From: Parvularcula sp964556115
GTDB lineage: Bacteria > Pseudomonadota > Alphaproteobacteria > Caulobacterales > Parvularculaceae
Assembly (NCBI GenBank): GCA_964556115.1
Contig: CAZKVC010000021.1
Span: forward strand, 1-30,760
Length of the DNA stretch: 30,760 nt
Direction of reading: 5' to 3'
This document shows positions 15,392 through 23,771 of this stretch, one piece after another. A program made the position numbers and the translations under genes. The first letter of the stretch is position 1, and each line of letters opens with the position of its first letter. The notes beneath the pieces are model-generated. The model saw nothing but the letters and a program-made list of their open reading frames with translations. It did not search any database and had not been told where the DNA came from.

Positions 15392-15746
15392 GATTCTGGC
15401 CGTCGAAGACAGCCTGACGGTCCGTACCATGATCGAGCACGTCCTGAAGGACGCCGGCTTCGACGTCTATCTCGCCGAGGACGGACAGCATGGCCTCAAG
15501 CGCCTGAAAGAGGTCCAGCCGGACGTCATCACCACCGACATGAACATGCCTGTCCTCGATGGTCTGGGCTTCATCAAAGGTGTCCGTGCGGACGACAAAT
15601 ACAAGATGACCCCGATCCTGGTGATCTCTTCCGAGACCGCGCCGGAGCTCAAGACCAAGGCCCGTGCGCTTGGCGCCTCGGGCTGGATGGCCAAGCCTTT
15701 CCATGACGAGCGGCTGATCTCGGCCGTCAAACGGCTCGCGGCCTGA
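15381..15746 (+). CDS. cheY: CheY-type single-domain response regulator (first copy)
   Basis: A 121-aa receiver domain without an output domain. The acidic pair is Glu9-Asp10, the phosphoacceptor is Asp53 in TTDMNMPVLDG, the switch residue lies in VISSET (83-84), and Lys105 is in MAKPF. It takes phosphate from CheA and either binds the motor switch or acts as a phosphate sink. The ATG at 15381 has GAGGAGA 6 nt upstream and lies inside the end of the STAS gene; the open frame extends upstream only as STAS overlap. cheA follows after 8 nt. Which of the two CheY proteins in the window binds the motor cannot be told from sequence. Confidence 0.93.
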   Translation: MPLKILAVEDSLTVRTMIEHVLKDAGFDVYLAEDGQHGLKRLKEVQPDVITTDMNMPVLDGLGFIKGVRADDKYKMTPILVISSETAPELKTKARALGASGWMAKPFHDERLISAVKRLAA

Positions 15747-15754
15747 GGCGAGTG

Positions 15755-18097
15755 ATGTCGGATCCGCTCGCAGAACTGCGCGAGACCTTCTTCCTCGAAT
15801 GCGACGAGCTTCTCGAAAAGCTCGAAACGGACCTGCTTGCGATGGAGCAGGGTTCGGCAGACGAGGAAACGGTCAATTCGGCCTTCCGCGCGGTCCATTC
15901 GATCAAGGGTGGTGCGGGTGCCTTCGGCATGTCCGGCATCACCGATTGCGCGCATGTCTTCGAGACGGCGATGGACCACGTCCGGTCTGGCTCGCTCAAG
16001 CTCGACCCGGAGCTTTGCGCACTGTTCCTTCGCGGCAAGGACTGCCTCGCCGGGCTTATCCTTGCTGAAAACGGTGGCCCCCCGGCTGACGAAGTCGAGG
16101 TCACCGCGGTGCGCGAAGCCTTCGAAGCGGTCTGTCCGGAAGAAGAGGAATTCGATCCCAGCGAAATCTTCAAGCCCGTCGCGATCGGCGGGGGCGAAGT
16201 GGAGCTGCCGGATCTTGGCGAAGACGATGGCGACAGCGTGGGCGCGACCGATCCCCTGGACATTCTGGCCCAGTTCGAAGCCGATCCCGATGCGGAAGAT
16301 ACAGGTTTCGGCAATGCCGACTCTGGCGACGCGAAGGGCAAGGGCGACCTGGTCGTGGCCTTCGCGCCCAAGGACGATTTCTTTGCCCGCGGCAATGACG
16401 TTGCGCCGTTCCTGCGTGAGATGACGGACCTTGGCGAGACCGAGGTGATGGCCGATACATCGCGCCTCCCGGTCTTCGATGATCTCGACCCGGCCAAGGC
16501 CTATTTTGAATGGTCGATCGTTCTCGACAGTTCCGTGGACCAAGGCGCGGTCGAAGAGATCTTCGACTTCGTGGCCGAGGACTGCGTGATCTCCTACGGC
16601 GAGAGCCTCGGCTTTGTGGGCGACGATATTCCGGAAGCAGCCGAACCCGAAGCGGAAGTCTCGATCAGCATCGAAGCCGACGAGCCCGAAGTCCGAGCGG
16701 AAGGGCCGAAAGCCGAAGAAGAGCCGCAGGTGGACCCCGAAGAGGTGATGCCGCCTCTTCCTTCGGCATCGGAGCTTCCCGATGCTGCTGGCGGGAAATC
16801 CGCCGCTCCGGCTCCAGCGAAAAGCGAGGCCCCTGCACCGGCCGCCGAAGCGAAGCCTGCGAGCAACGCTGCCAACCAGAAACACGCCGGGCCGAAGCCC
16901 GTGGTGCGTGTCGAACTGAGCCGTGTGGACAGGCTTATCAACCTCGTCTCCGAGCTCGTCATTTCACAATCGATGCTCAGCCAGTGCGTTGAGGACGAAG
17001 CCTCGGGCGGGGACAACCAGGCGCTGATGTCCGGCCTCGACGAGTTCCGGCAACTGACCCGTGAGCTTCAGGAAAGCGTCATGGCCATCCGCGCGGAACC
17101 CGTGCGTTCGATGTTCATGCGTATGGGTCAGATCGCCCGCTCGGCCGCGCAGATGTGCGACAAGAAGGTCCGCCTCGTGACCGATGGCGAAAACACCGAA
17201 GTCGACAAGACGGTGATCGAACGCCTCGCTGAACCTCTCACCCACATGATCCGCAACGCCGTCGACCATGGTCTCGAAACACCAGAGGAACGTCTGGCTG
17301 CCGGTAAAAGTGAGACGGGGACGGTTACTCTTTCAGCAGAGCATCATTCTGGACGCGTTGTCATGACCGTCGGTGATGACGGCGCCGGGATCAACCGTGA
17401 GCAGGTCCGCGCCAAGGCGATCGAGAAAGGCATCATCCCGGAAGATGCCCAACTGACCGATAGCGAGATCGATCAGCTTCTCTTCGCGCCCGGTTTCTCG
17501 ACCGCGGCCACCATCAGCCAGGTCTCGGGCCGCGGCGTCGGCATGGATGTGGTCAAGCGCGAGATCAATTCACTCGGCGGCCGCATCACCATGAACTCGG
17601 TGCCAGGGCAGGGCACGACCTTCACCATCTCGCTGCCGCTGACCCTTGCGGTTCTCGACGGCATGGTGGTCCGGGTTGCCGACCAGACCGTCGTCCTCCC
17701 GCTGTCGGTCATCGCCGAAAGCCTTCGGCCGGAAGCAGAAGACATACAGAACCTCGGCGGCGACGATCAGGTGATCTTCGTGCGTGGCAACTTCGTTCCG
17801 ATCCTCGATGTCGGCGCAGCGCTCGGCTACCGTCCGCTCACCGAGGAATATGGCGGCATGGTGATGCTTCTCGTTGAGAACGACCACGGCGTGAACTATG
17901 CTTTCGCCGTCGATGAAATCATCGACCAGCGGCAGGTGGTCATCAAGGGCCTCCAGGACAATTACGGCCATATCGAAGGGGTCGCTGCCGCGACAATTCT
18001 CGGCGACGGCCAGATCGCCCTCATTCTCGACGTCAATGATCTGACGGCAGATCAAACACAGCTAGGCTCGCCCATCCCGCTCGCGGGCGCGGCGTAA
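15755..18097 (+). CDS. cheA: Chemotaxis histidine kinase CheA
   Basis: A 780-aa kinase. The Hpt domain (about 1-105) has the phosphorylated His48 in AFRAVHSIKGGAGAFG. A region at about 198-288 (VVAFAPKDDFF..GND..., then YFEWSIVLDSS) resembles the response-regulator-docking part of other alphaproteobacterial CheA proteins. An Ala/Pro/Glu-rich linker (about 290-382) follows. The dimerisation helices begin at VVRVELSRVDRLINLVSELV (383). The ATPase has its N box near HMIRNAVDHG (497-506), G1 at VGDDGAGI (539-546) and G2 at GRGVGMD (592-598). The C-terminal CheW-like domain (about 630-770) docks CheW and receptors. The ATG at 15755 is preceded by GAGG; a GTG three bases earlier is less likely. Confidence 0.96.
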   Translation: MSDPLAELRETFFLECDELLEKLETDLLAMEQGSADEETVNSAFRAVHSIKGGAGAFGMSGITDCAHVFETAMDHVRSGSLKLDPELCALFLRGKDCLAGLILAENGGPPADEVEVTAVREAFEAVCPEEEEFDPSEIFKPVAIGGGEVELPDLGEDDGDSVGATDPLDILAQFEADPDAEDTGFGNADSGDAKGKGDLVVAFAPKDDFFARGNDVAPFLREMTDLGETEVMADTSRLPVFDDLDPAKAYFEWSIVLDSSVDQGAVEEIFDFVAEDCVISYGESLGFVGDDIPEAAEPEAEVSISIEADEPEVRAEGPKAEEEPQVDPEEVMPPLPSASELPDAAGGKSAAPAPAKSEAPAPAAEAKPASNAANQKHAGPKPVVRVELSRVDRLINLVSELVISQSMLSQCVEDEASGGDNQALMSGLDEFRQLTRELQESVMAIRAEPVRSMFMRMGQIARSAAQMCDKKVRLVTDGENTEVDKTVIERLAEPLTHMIRNAVDHGLETPEERLAAGKSETGTVTLSAEHHSGRVVMTVGDDGAGINREQVRAKAIEKGIIPEDAQLTDSEIDQLLFAPGFSTAATISQVSGRGVGMDVVKREINSLGGRITMNSVPGQGTTFTISLPLTLAVLDGMVVRVADQTVVLPLSVIAESLRPEAEDIQNLGGDDQVIFVRGNFVPILDVGAALGYRPLTEEYGGMVMLLVENDHGVNYAFAVDEIIDQRQVVIKGLQDNYGHIEGVAAATILGDGQIALILDVNDLTADQTQLGSPIPLAGAA

Positions 18098-18108
18098 CGG
18101 AGGAAGTC

Positions 18109-18576
18109 ATGTCGGAACCGTTGGTGGAAAACGCTCACCTCATGACCGAAGTCATCGCCTTCAAGGTGCAGGGTGACGAATACTGCGTCGACATCATGTC
18201 CGTGCGTGAGATCCGCGGCTGGACGCCGGCGACGCGGATTCCCCATGCGCCGACCTATGTTCGCGGTGTCATCAACCTGCGCGGGGCCGTGCTGCCGATC
18301 ATCGACCTCGCCGGACGCCTCGGTTTTCCGATGAGCGAGCCAAGCCCGCGCAACGTCATCATCGTGGCGCAGATGGAAGGTCAGCTCTTCGGGCTGCTGG
18401 TCGACGCGGTCAGCGACATCATGTCGATCACGGCCGATGACCTTCAGCCGACGCCGAATATCGGTTCGGACCTGGCGCGCACCTTCGTCAAGAATGTGAT
18501 CGCCCGCGAAGAGCAGATGATCCGCTTTATCGACCTCAAGCAGATCCTCCCGCAACAGATGGCGCAAGTCGCCTAA
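18109..18576 (+). CDS. cheW: Chemotaxis coupling protein CheW
   Basis: A 155-aa scaffold protein that links CheA to the receptor tips at the membrane. The family core is VQGDEYCVDIMSVREI, RIPHAPTYVRGVINLRGAVLPIIDL and FGLLVDAVSDI. The length is standard. A strong GGAGGA ribosome-binding site lies 5-6 nt before the ATG, and the gene begins 11 nt after the cheA stop. It is co-transcribed with cheA and cheR. No second cheW is in the window. Confidence 0.96.
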   Translation: MSEPLVENAHLMTEVIAFKVQGDEYCVDIMSVREIRGWTPATRIPHAPTYVRGVINLRGAVLPIIDLAGRLGFPMSEPSPRNVIIVAQMEGQLFGLLVDAVSDIMSITADDLQPTPNIGSDLARTFVKNVIAREEQMIRFIDLKQILPQQMAQVA

Positions 18577-18593
18577 GGATTGGATCGTCCCCG

Positions 18594-19448
18594 TTGCAGG
18601 CGGAAAAACGCATACCGGAGTTTCCGTATACGGAGGCCGACTTTCGTCAGATCAAGGGTATGATCTATGACGATGCCGGCATTTTCCTTCCGGATACGAA
18701 GATGAACCTCGTCTATTCCCGTCTTGCGCGGCGACTGCGCGCGAACGGGTTGACGTCGTTCCGTGATTACATCGCTTTCGTGCAGAGTCGGAAGGGGCGC
18801 GACGAGCGCTCCGAGCTTCTCAACGCGCTGACCACCAACCTCACGCATTTCTTCCGTGAGCCCCATCATTTCGAGATCGTGCGGCGTGAGCTCGCACGCG
18901 AGGCGATGGCGCGCACGGCATCGGGCGGCCGTTTCCGCATCTGGTCAGCTGGCTGCTCGACAGGGGAGGAGCCCTATTCGCTGGCGATCGCGCTTCTCGA
19001 CGAAGAGCCGCTGCTCGCCAAGCGTGACGTGAAAATCCTCGCAACCGACATCGACAGCAATGTCATCCGGAAGGCCCAGAAGGGCATCTACGAGAAGGAC
19101 ATCGTCGCCCCGGTGCAGAGCCACCTCCTGCAACGCTATTTTGAGGCCGGCTGGGGCCCGAACGCGGACCGCTACGTGGTTGGCGATGCGGTGCGGCAGC
19201 TCATCTCGTTCCGCACCCTGAACCTGATGCAGGCCTGGCCGATGCGCGGCCCTTTCGACGCCATCATGTGCCGCAACGTCGTCATCTATTTCGACGAGCC
19301 GACGAAGGCGGTCCTCTGGAAACGTTTCGCCGAAGCGCTGCGCCCCGGCGGGCTGATGTTCATCGGCCATTCGGAACGCGTGCAGGGCGAGGCGCGCACC
19401 TCCTTCGAGCCGGCCGGCCTTACCACCTACCGGCGGGTCGCGGAATGA
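18594..19448 (+). CDS. cheR: Chemotaxis protein-glutamate methyltransferase
   Basis: A 284-aa SAM-dependent methyltransferase that methylates receptor glutamates. The N-terminal all-alpha domain (about 10-85) ends at TNLTHFFREPHHF. The SAM-binding domain has IWSAGCSTGEEPYS (116-129), ATDIDSN (150-156), FDAIMCRNVVIYF and LMFIGHSER. The only start that keeps the whole N-terminal domain is the TTG at 18594; the next in-frame ATG, at 18660, would cut it. The AAGGA Shine-Dalgarno (18575-18579) lies 14 nt upstream of this TTG, so initiation is probably weak or coupled to cheW. Its expected client, the receptor ending NWEEF, is encoded upstream. Confidence 0.92.
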   Translation: MQAEKRIPEFPYTEADFRQIKGMIYDDAGIFLPDTKMNLVYSRLARRLRANGLTSFRDYIAFVQSRKGRDERSELLNALTTNLTHFFREPHHFEIVRRELAREAMARTASGGRFRIWSAGCSTGEEPYSLAIALLDEEPLLAKRDVKILATDIDSNVIRKAQKGIYEKDIVAPVQSHLLQRYFEAGWGPNADRYVVGDAVRQLISFRTLNLMQAWPMRGPFDAIMCRNVVIYFDEPTKAVLWKRFAEALRPGGLMFIGHSERVQGEARTSFEPAGLTTYRRVAE

Positions 19449-19563
19449 CCGCCCTCATGGCGTGAAATCGTCCTTCGGTTTTCGCGCTGCGTTAACTGCC
19501 TTCGGCTAGATGTCGAAGCACCGAAGGCCCTTCGTCTTCGGCACGAACAGAGAAGGTTGCGGC

Positions 19564-19962
19564 ATGTCGCTGGTCAAAGTGCTCAAGGTTCTGGTCGTCG
19601 ACGATATGTCGATCAGCCGTGGGCTGATCACCGAAACCCTCGCTGGCGTGGGGATCCAGAACATCCGCTACGCCGAGGACGGCAAGCAGGCCCTGCAGAT
19701 GATGCGGGAAGACCCCGCTCACCTGGTCATCTCCGACTACAACATGCCGAAGATGTCGGGCATCGAGCTCCTCTACGCCCTGCGCCAGAACCCCAAGACC
19801 CAGAAGGTCGGCTTCATCCTGATCACTGGCAAGGCGACGCGCACCATCCTTGAAGAGGGCGTCGCTCTCAAGATGAACAACTACCTGCTCAAGCCCTTCG
19901 AGCCCAAGCAGCTCATCAAGTCGATCCAGGACGTTTTCGGCCCGCTGGGTCAGGCGTCCTGA
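19564..19962 (+). CDS. cheY: CheY-type single-domain response regulator (second copy)
   Basis: A 132-aa receiver domain. Asp13-Asp14 are the acidic pair, Asp58 in ISDYNMPKMSG the phosphoacceptor, Thr88 in LITGKA the switch residue and Lys110 in LLKPFEP the conserved lysine. It has the RYAEDGKQAL signature of motor-type CheY proteins. I took the ATG at 19564, which follows AGAAGG; an ATG at 19510 would add 18 unrelated residues. It lies 115 nt after cheR, a gap large enough for its own promoter. Its last 13 bases overlap the convergent sulfotransferase gene. Confidence 0.92.
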   Translation: MSLVKVLKVLVVDDMSISRGLITETLAGVGIQNIRYAEDGKQALQMMREDPAHLVISDYNMPKMSGIELLYALRQNPKTQKVGFILITGKATRTILEEGVALKMNNYLLKPFEPKQLIKSIQDVFGPLGQAS

Positions 19963-21455
19963 AGCCCCTTCAGCGCATCGTCCGGCAGATCCTTCAGGAA
20001 CGCGGCATAGCGCTCACCGCGTGAGCGTTCGGGTTTCGCAATAGGTCCGCGTGCCTGGTCGATACTGAAGGTGCGGACCTCTGCCGACCTGTTCGCTTCA
20101 TCGAGATAGCTTTCCTTCCAGGGCTGGCCCGTCAGGCCGAAGAGTTTTTCCCCTTCCGCAGACGGATCGGCGACGAGAGTGTCATAGTCGATCGTCTCGA
20201 TCCCGACCCCTTCAGCGCGCCAGCGGTCCAGCGTGCGGCTGTGAAGGGAGAGGTAGTCGGCAATGTCGACCGGCTTGCGGGTGAAGCCGAAGGCGTCGCG
20301 GAAATTATGCAGAAAGACCGACACCAATGTGTCCATGGGGTCGCGCTTCTGTTCGATCAGGACCGCACCCGGATGAAGCTTGGCGATCAGGCCCGCCACA
20401 TGGGCGTGGTGGGTGGTCTTGTCGATCATCACAGAGGCCCCGGGCGCGATCGACCGCATGCCCTTGATATCGGCGAGGCGAACGGCCTCGGCCTGCTGCT
20501 GCCAAAGGTCCGCATCAGCCGCGGTGAGCCATGACATGAGGGCCCCGCGCTCGCCCATCGAGGCTGCATCGGGCGCAGCGGCGAGCACGGTCTGAAGCAG
20601 CGTTCCCCCGGTCCGTGGCGCACCGAGGAGGTAGATCAGCTTCGGCATATCTTCCGTTGCGGGAAGGGCCTCAATGGTCCGTTCTCGGCTGAAGGCATCC
20701 TCGATCGAAGCCTCGGCGAGCTCCACCGTCTGACCTTCGGTCGTATAAAGACCATTGCCGAGCGTCGCAAAATGCCAGGCCTTCTCTTCGTCCTCCGCGC
20801 GGTCGAAATGGCCGGTGAGGGCGAAGGCGAGCCCGCGCCGTTGGCCAAGGGGAAGGTCTTCCTTGCCGATCAGCCTTTCGGCCAGCCCCGTCGCCTCGTC
20901 GCCTGCGCCGCCGAGGGCGATGCGGTCGGCGAGAATGCGCGGCTCTTCAGGGGAGCCTTCCCGGGCGCGGTCGAGAATGGCCACCGCCGTTTCGCGGTCC
21001 CCGCCGATCCGCTCGAGCCGGGCCGTGGCGCGGGCGAATTCGGGGACCTTCTCATGGCCCTCGAGCAGCTTGCGGAAGGTCTCGCGCGCCGCGGCGAAAC
21101 GGTGCCCGACCTCCTGGGCGTGACCGAGGCCATAAAGCTCCCGCGCGTCGGGCGCGCCGAGCTTGGCGGCTTCCTCGCGGGCGTAGAGTCCACCGATGAG
21201 GTCTCCCAGGATCTCTCGGGTCTGCGCAAGCCTGAGGTAGAGAGCCTTGGAGGGGCTGAGGCTGACCGCCTGCTCGAAGATCGGCAGCGCGTAGCTCGGA
21301 CGGCCGCTGCCGAGGAGGGCGACGCCCTGGAGGGCAAGCATGTCGGGATCGTCCGGGAGTTCGGCGCTCGCCCTGTCAGCGGCTTCCAGAGCGTCATCCC
21401 AACGCTTCTCGCGGATCGCCGTGATCACCGGCAGCAGAAGTTCGTTCTTGTCCAT
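19950..21455 (-). CDS. TPR-repeat sulfotransferase family protein
   Basis: A 501-aa protein. The first half (about 1-265) is a run of tetratricopeptide-like helical repeats (for example MLALQGVALLGSGRPSYALP and ETAVAILDRAREGSPEEP). The second half is a PAPS-dependent sulfotransferase domain. The 5'-phosphosulfate loop is LLGAPRTGGTLL (276-287) and the 3'-phosphate motif is Arg371 to Ser379 in KRDPMDTLVSVF. The acceptor is unknown; relatives sulfate polysaccharides, lipids or tyrosines. I chose MDKNELLLP at 21455, where the TPR part begins, over an in-frame start 12 codons earlier. It is convergent with cheY (13-nt overlap) and divergent from dgt, so it is not part of the chemotaxis operon. 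Confidence 0.85.
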   Translation of the reverse strand: MDKNELLLPVITAIREKRWDDALEAADRASAELPDDPDMLALQGVALLGSGRPSYALPIFEQAVSLSPSKALYLRLAQTREILGDLIGGLYAREEAAKLGAPDARELYGLGHAQEVGHRFAAARETFRKLLEGHEKVPEFARATARLERIGGDRETAVAILDRAREGSPEEPRILADRIALGGAGDEATGLAERLIGKEDLPLGQRRGLAFALTGHFDRAEDEEKAWHFATLGNGLYTTEGQTVELAEASIEDAFSRERTIEALPATEDMPKLIYLLGAPRTGGTLLQTVLAAAPDAASMGERGALMSWLTAADADLWQQQAEAVRLADIKGMRSIAPGASVMIDKTTHHAHVAGLIAKLHPGAVLIEQKRDPMDTLVSVFLHNFRDAFGFTRKPVDIADYLSLHSRTLDRWRAEGVGIETIDYDTLVADPSAEGEKLFGLTGQPWKESYLDEANRSAEVRTFSIDQARGPIAKPERSRGERYAAFLKDLPDDALKGLQDA

Positions 21456-21605
21456 GGCGCAAGATAGACCCGAGTGGACGCTGTGGGTCAAATCGGCTCA
21501 CGCGTCTGCGAGCGGCGGGGGCTCTGGCTCGCGATCGGCCATCTCGACCCGGAGGAGGGAATCGGCGGAGCGGTCGGGTGTTCGCCTGAGCCTAGGAGGC
21601 TTGCC

Positions 21606-22799
21606 ATGACCCTCGCTTTTCCCGCACCTCTCGCCCCCTTCGCCGCCAAGGCGCAGGAAACCCGAGGACGCCTTTACGACGAGAAGCCGAGCGCCACGCG
21701 AACGCCGTTCCAGCGCGACCGGGACCGGGTGCTCCACACCGTCGCCTTCAGGCGCCTCAAGCACAAGACGCAGGTCTTCGTCTTCCATGAAGGTGACCAT
21801 TACCGCACGCGCCTGACCCACAGCCTGGAGGTCAGCCAGATCGCCCGCGCGATGGCGCGGACCTTCAAGCTCGACGAGGACCTCGCGGAGGTCGTCGCCC
21901 TGGCCCATGACCTCGGTCACCCGCCCTTCGGCCATACGGGAGAGGATGTCCTGATCGAGATGATGGAAGGGGCAGGGGGCTTCGATCACAATGCCCAGAC
22001 CCTCCGCCTGATGACGAAGCTCGAGCGGCGGCATGGCGGCTATCATGGTCTCAACCTCACCTGGGAAACCCTCGAAGGCACGGTGAAGCACAACGGTCCG
22101 ATGACCGGGCCGCTCAAGGTCAAGGACAAGCCGCTGCCCAATGCGATCCGGGAATACGCGGAAAAGCAGGACCTCTGGCTTCACACCTATCCAAGCCTCG
22201 AGGCCCAGCTCGCCGCCCTTGCCGACGACATCGCCTACAACAATCACGACAGCGATGACGGTTTGCGGGCGGGGCTCTTCAGCTTCGCGGAGGCTATCGA
22301 CGTGCCGCTCCTCGGGCCCTCGCTTAACGCGGCGCAGAAGGAATGGCCGGACGAGCCCACCGAGGTCATCATCGCCGAGGCGGTCAGTGGGCTGATCGGC
22401 CGTATGGTGAACGATGTGTTGGCCGAAACCAGAAGACGGCTGGACGACCTCGCGCCGAAAAGCGCCGATGACATCCGCCACCACGATGCGCCGGTCGCCG
22501 CGTTTTCGGACGCCATGCATGACGAGATGAAGGCGCTTCGCTCCTTCCTCTTCGCGCACATGTACCGCCACCATAAGGTCAACGCCGTTCGCTCCGCCGC
22601 GAAGCGGATCATCCGTGACCTCTTTGTCATCTACCGTGACGAGCCCGAAGTCTTACCCCCGTCCTGGTTCGCGAAGCAGGAGGGCGAGGACCTTTCCAAA
22701 AGAAAACGTGTGGTCTGCGACTACATCGCTGGAATGACGGACCGCTTCGCGATCCACGAACACCGCAAGCTGACCGATCTGTCGCGAAGTTTTCTTTGA
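21606..22799 (+). CDS. dgt: Deoxyguanosinetriphosphate triphosphohydrolase-like protein
   Basis: A 397-aa HD-domain dNTP triphosphohydrolase of the dGTPase family (type 2, the length common in alphaproteobacteria), which splits dNTPs to deoxynucleoside and triphosphate. The metal site is His72 in RTRLTHSLEV, His101-Asp102 in LAHDLGHPPFGH and an Asp in LADDIAYNNHD (about 205-215). A strong TAGGAGG lies 7 nt before the ATG at 21606; the open frame upstream is not needed. The N-terminus (FAAKAQETRGRLYDE) is the usual one. It is divergent from the sulfotransferase gene and heads the dgt-SPOR-scpA-scpB-tat series. Confidence 0.94.
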   Translation: MTLAFPAPLAPFAAKAQETRGRLYDEKPSATRTPFQRDRDRVLHTVAFRRLKHKTQVFVFHEGDHYRTRLTHSLEVSQIARAMARTFKLDEDLAEVVALAHDLGHPPFGHTGEDVLIEMMEGAGGFDHNAQTLRLMTKLERRHGGYHGLNLTWETLEGTVKHNGPMTGPLKVKDKPLPNAIREYAEKQDLWLHTYPSLEAQLAALADDIAYNNHDSDDGLRAGLFSFAEAIDVPLLGPSLNAAQKEWPDEPTEVIIAEAVSGLIGRMVNDVLAETRRRLDDLAPKSADDIRHHDAPVAAFSDAMHDEMKALRSFLFAHMYRHHKVNAVRSAAKRIIRDLFVIYRDEPEVLPPSWFAKQEGEDLSKRKRVVCDYIAGMTDRFAIHEHRKLTDLSRSFL

Positions 22800-22802
22800 T
22801 GG

Positions 22803-22817
22803 TTAACAGCGTCTTTA
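22803..22817 (+). promoter_or_regulatory. Possible CtrA-type site upstream of the SPOR gene
   Basis: TTAA (22803-22806), seven bases, then TTTA (22814-22817) matches TTAA-N7-TTAA with one mismatch; the extended form TTAAC-N6-TTTAC keeps the flanking C. It begins 4 nt after the dgt stop and lies about 70 bp before the SPOR-domain gene, a cell-envelope/division gene of the type CtrA regulates. Support is pattern-based only. Confidence 0.3.
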
Positions 22818-22874
22818 CCGATTGGTGGCCAAAGCCTTAATGGACAAGACCAGCAGGGACATGAAGGAAAGCCC

Positions 22875-23720
22875 ATGTCGAGCACCACGGCGAACGTAAA
22901 CGACATCATGGACGACGACGAAGGCGGTCTTTCCGGCTTCTCGATTCTGGCCATCCTGGCAGCGCTGCTGATGGTCTTCTGCCTGGTGGTCTACTACGCC
23001 TACCGGCAAGGCAAGGCGTCGGCGCTGGCGGATAGCGAGCAGCTTCCCGTGGTTGCCGCCGATCCGCGCCCCGTGGCCGAGGACGTGCCCGCAACCGCGA
23101 CGGCCGACAGCGGCCGGCAGGAGATCTACGACCGCGTCACCGGTGCGGTCGAGACCCGCATCGTAACCCAGGAAGACCCCTCCCGCGACGCGCTGGACGG
23201 CTATGGCGGCGCGCCTGCCAAGCTGACTCAGCGGCAGGAACCCCTTTCCGTGCGCAACGAACCGGAAGACCCGGTGGTCACGGCGATGACCCGTTCTCCC
23301 AGCGAAAATACCGCCGCGAGCGCGCCAGTCCGCAAGCCGGAGACGACAGACACCAGCCCCGCAGCTCCCGCCATGGCGGAAGCGAAGCCTGTCGCGGCGA
23401 AGCCCGCGCCGAGCAAGACGACCCAGACAGCTTCTGCCGCCCCGGCTGAGAGCAGCTCCGCCGGTGCCCTGACCGGATCCCATGTCGTCCAGGTCGGCGC
23501 CTTCGACAGCAACAGCGCCGCCCTCGATTATTTCGACGGCCTGGCCGGCAAGATGGGCAGTTTTGTCGCTTCGAAGAAGCCGGACATCCAGGAAGCGACC
23601 GTGAAGGGGCGCACCTATCACCGCCTGCGCATCGGGCCTTTCACCACCAAGAGCGAGGCGAACAGCTACTGCTCCCAACTCAAGACAAAGGGTCAGGATT
23701 GCCTCGTTCGCGGAGTTTAA
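22875..23720 (+). CDS. SPOR-domain membrane protein
   Basis: A 281-aa bitopic inner-membrane protein: a short acidic cytoplasmic head, one membrane helix (about 20-43, FSILAILAALLMVFCLVVYYAY), a long Ala/Pro/Glu-rich periplasmic linker (about 50-200), and a C-terminal SPOR domain (about 205-281, SHVVQVGAFDSNSAALDYF ... YHRLRIGPF). SPOR domains bind denuded glycan strands at the division septum, so a role at the septal wall is likely. The two cysteines in the last SPOR helix-strand (YCSQLKTKGQDCLV) could form a disulfide. The ATG at 22875 follows AAGGAAAG. In many alphaproteobacteria this gene is followed by nagZ; here scpA comes next. Confidence 0.9.
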   Translation: MSSTTANVNDIMDDDEGGLSGFSILAILAALLMVFCLVVYYAYRQGKASALADSEQLPVVAADPRPVAEDVPATATADSGRQEIYDRVTGAVETRIVTQEDPSRDALDGYGGAPAKLTQRQEPLSVRNEPEDPVVTAMTRSPSENTAASAPVRKPETTDTSPAAPAMAEAKPVAAKPAPSKTTQTASAAPAESSSAGALTGSHVVQVGAFDSNSAALDYFDGLAGKMGSFVASKKPDIQEATVKGRTYHRLRIGPFTTKSEANSYCSQLKTKGQDCLVRGV

Positions 23721-23729
23721 CGTGCGGTT

Positions 23730-23761
23730 CCCGAACGACTCGGCTTAGCTGGCCGTTCGGG
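23730..23761 (+). promoter_or_regulatory. Hairpin covering the scpA ribosome-binding site
   Basis: CCCGAACG at 23730-23737 pairs perfectly with CGTTCGGG at 23754-23761 (16-nt loop). The right arm runs into the GGGGAAAG Shine-Dalgarno (23759-23766) of scpA, and no T run follows, so it looks more like a translation-limiting or RNA-stability element than a terminator. Confidence 0.5.
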
Positions 23762-23771
23762 GAAAGCTGAG

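Noticed and set aside
19449..19563. Repeated CTTCGG-type words between cheR and the second cheY as a CRISPR-like or regulatory repeat array
   Set aside because: The copies are short, irregularly spaced and partly in inverted orientation; this is ordinary GC-rich intergenic sequence.
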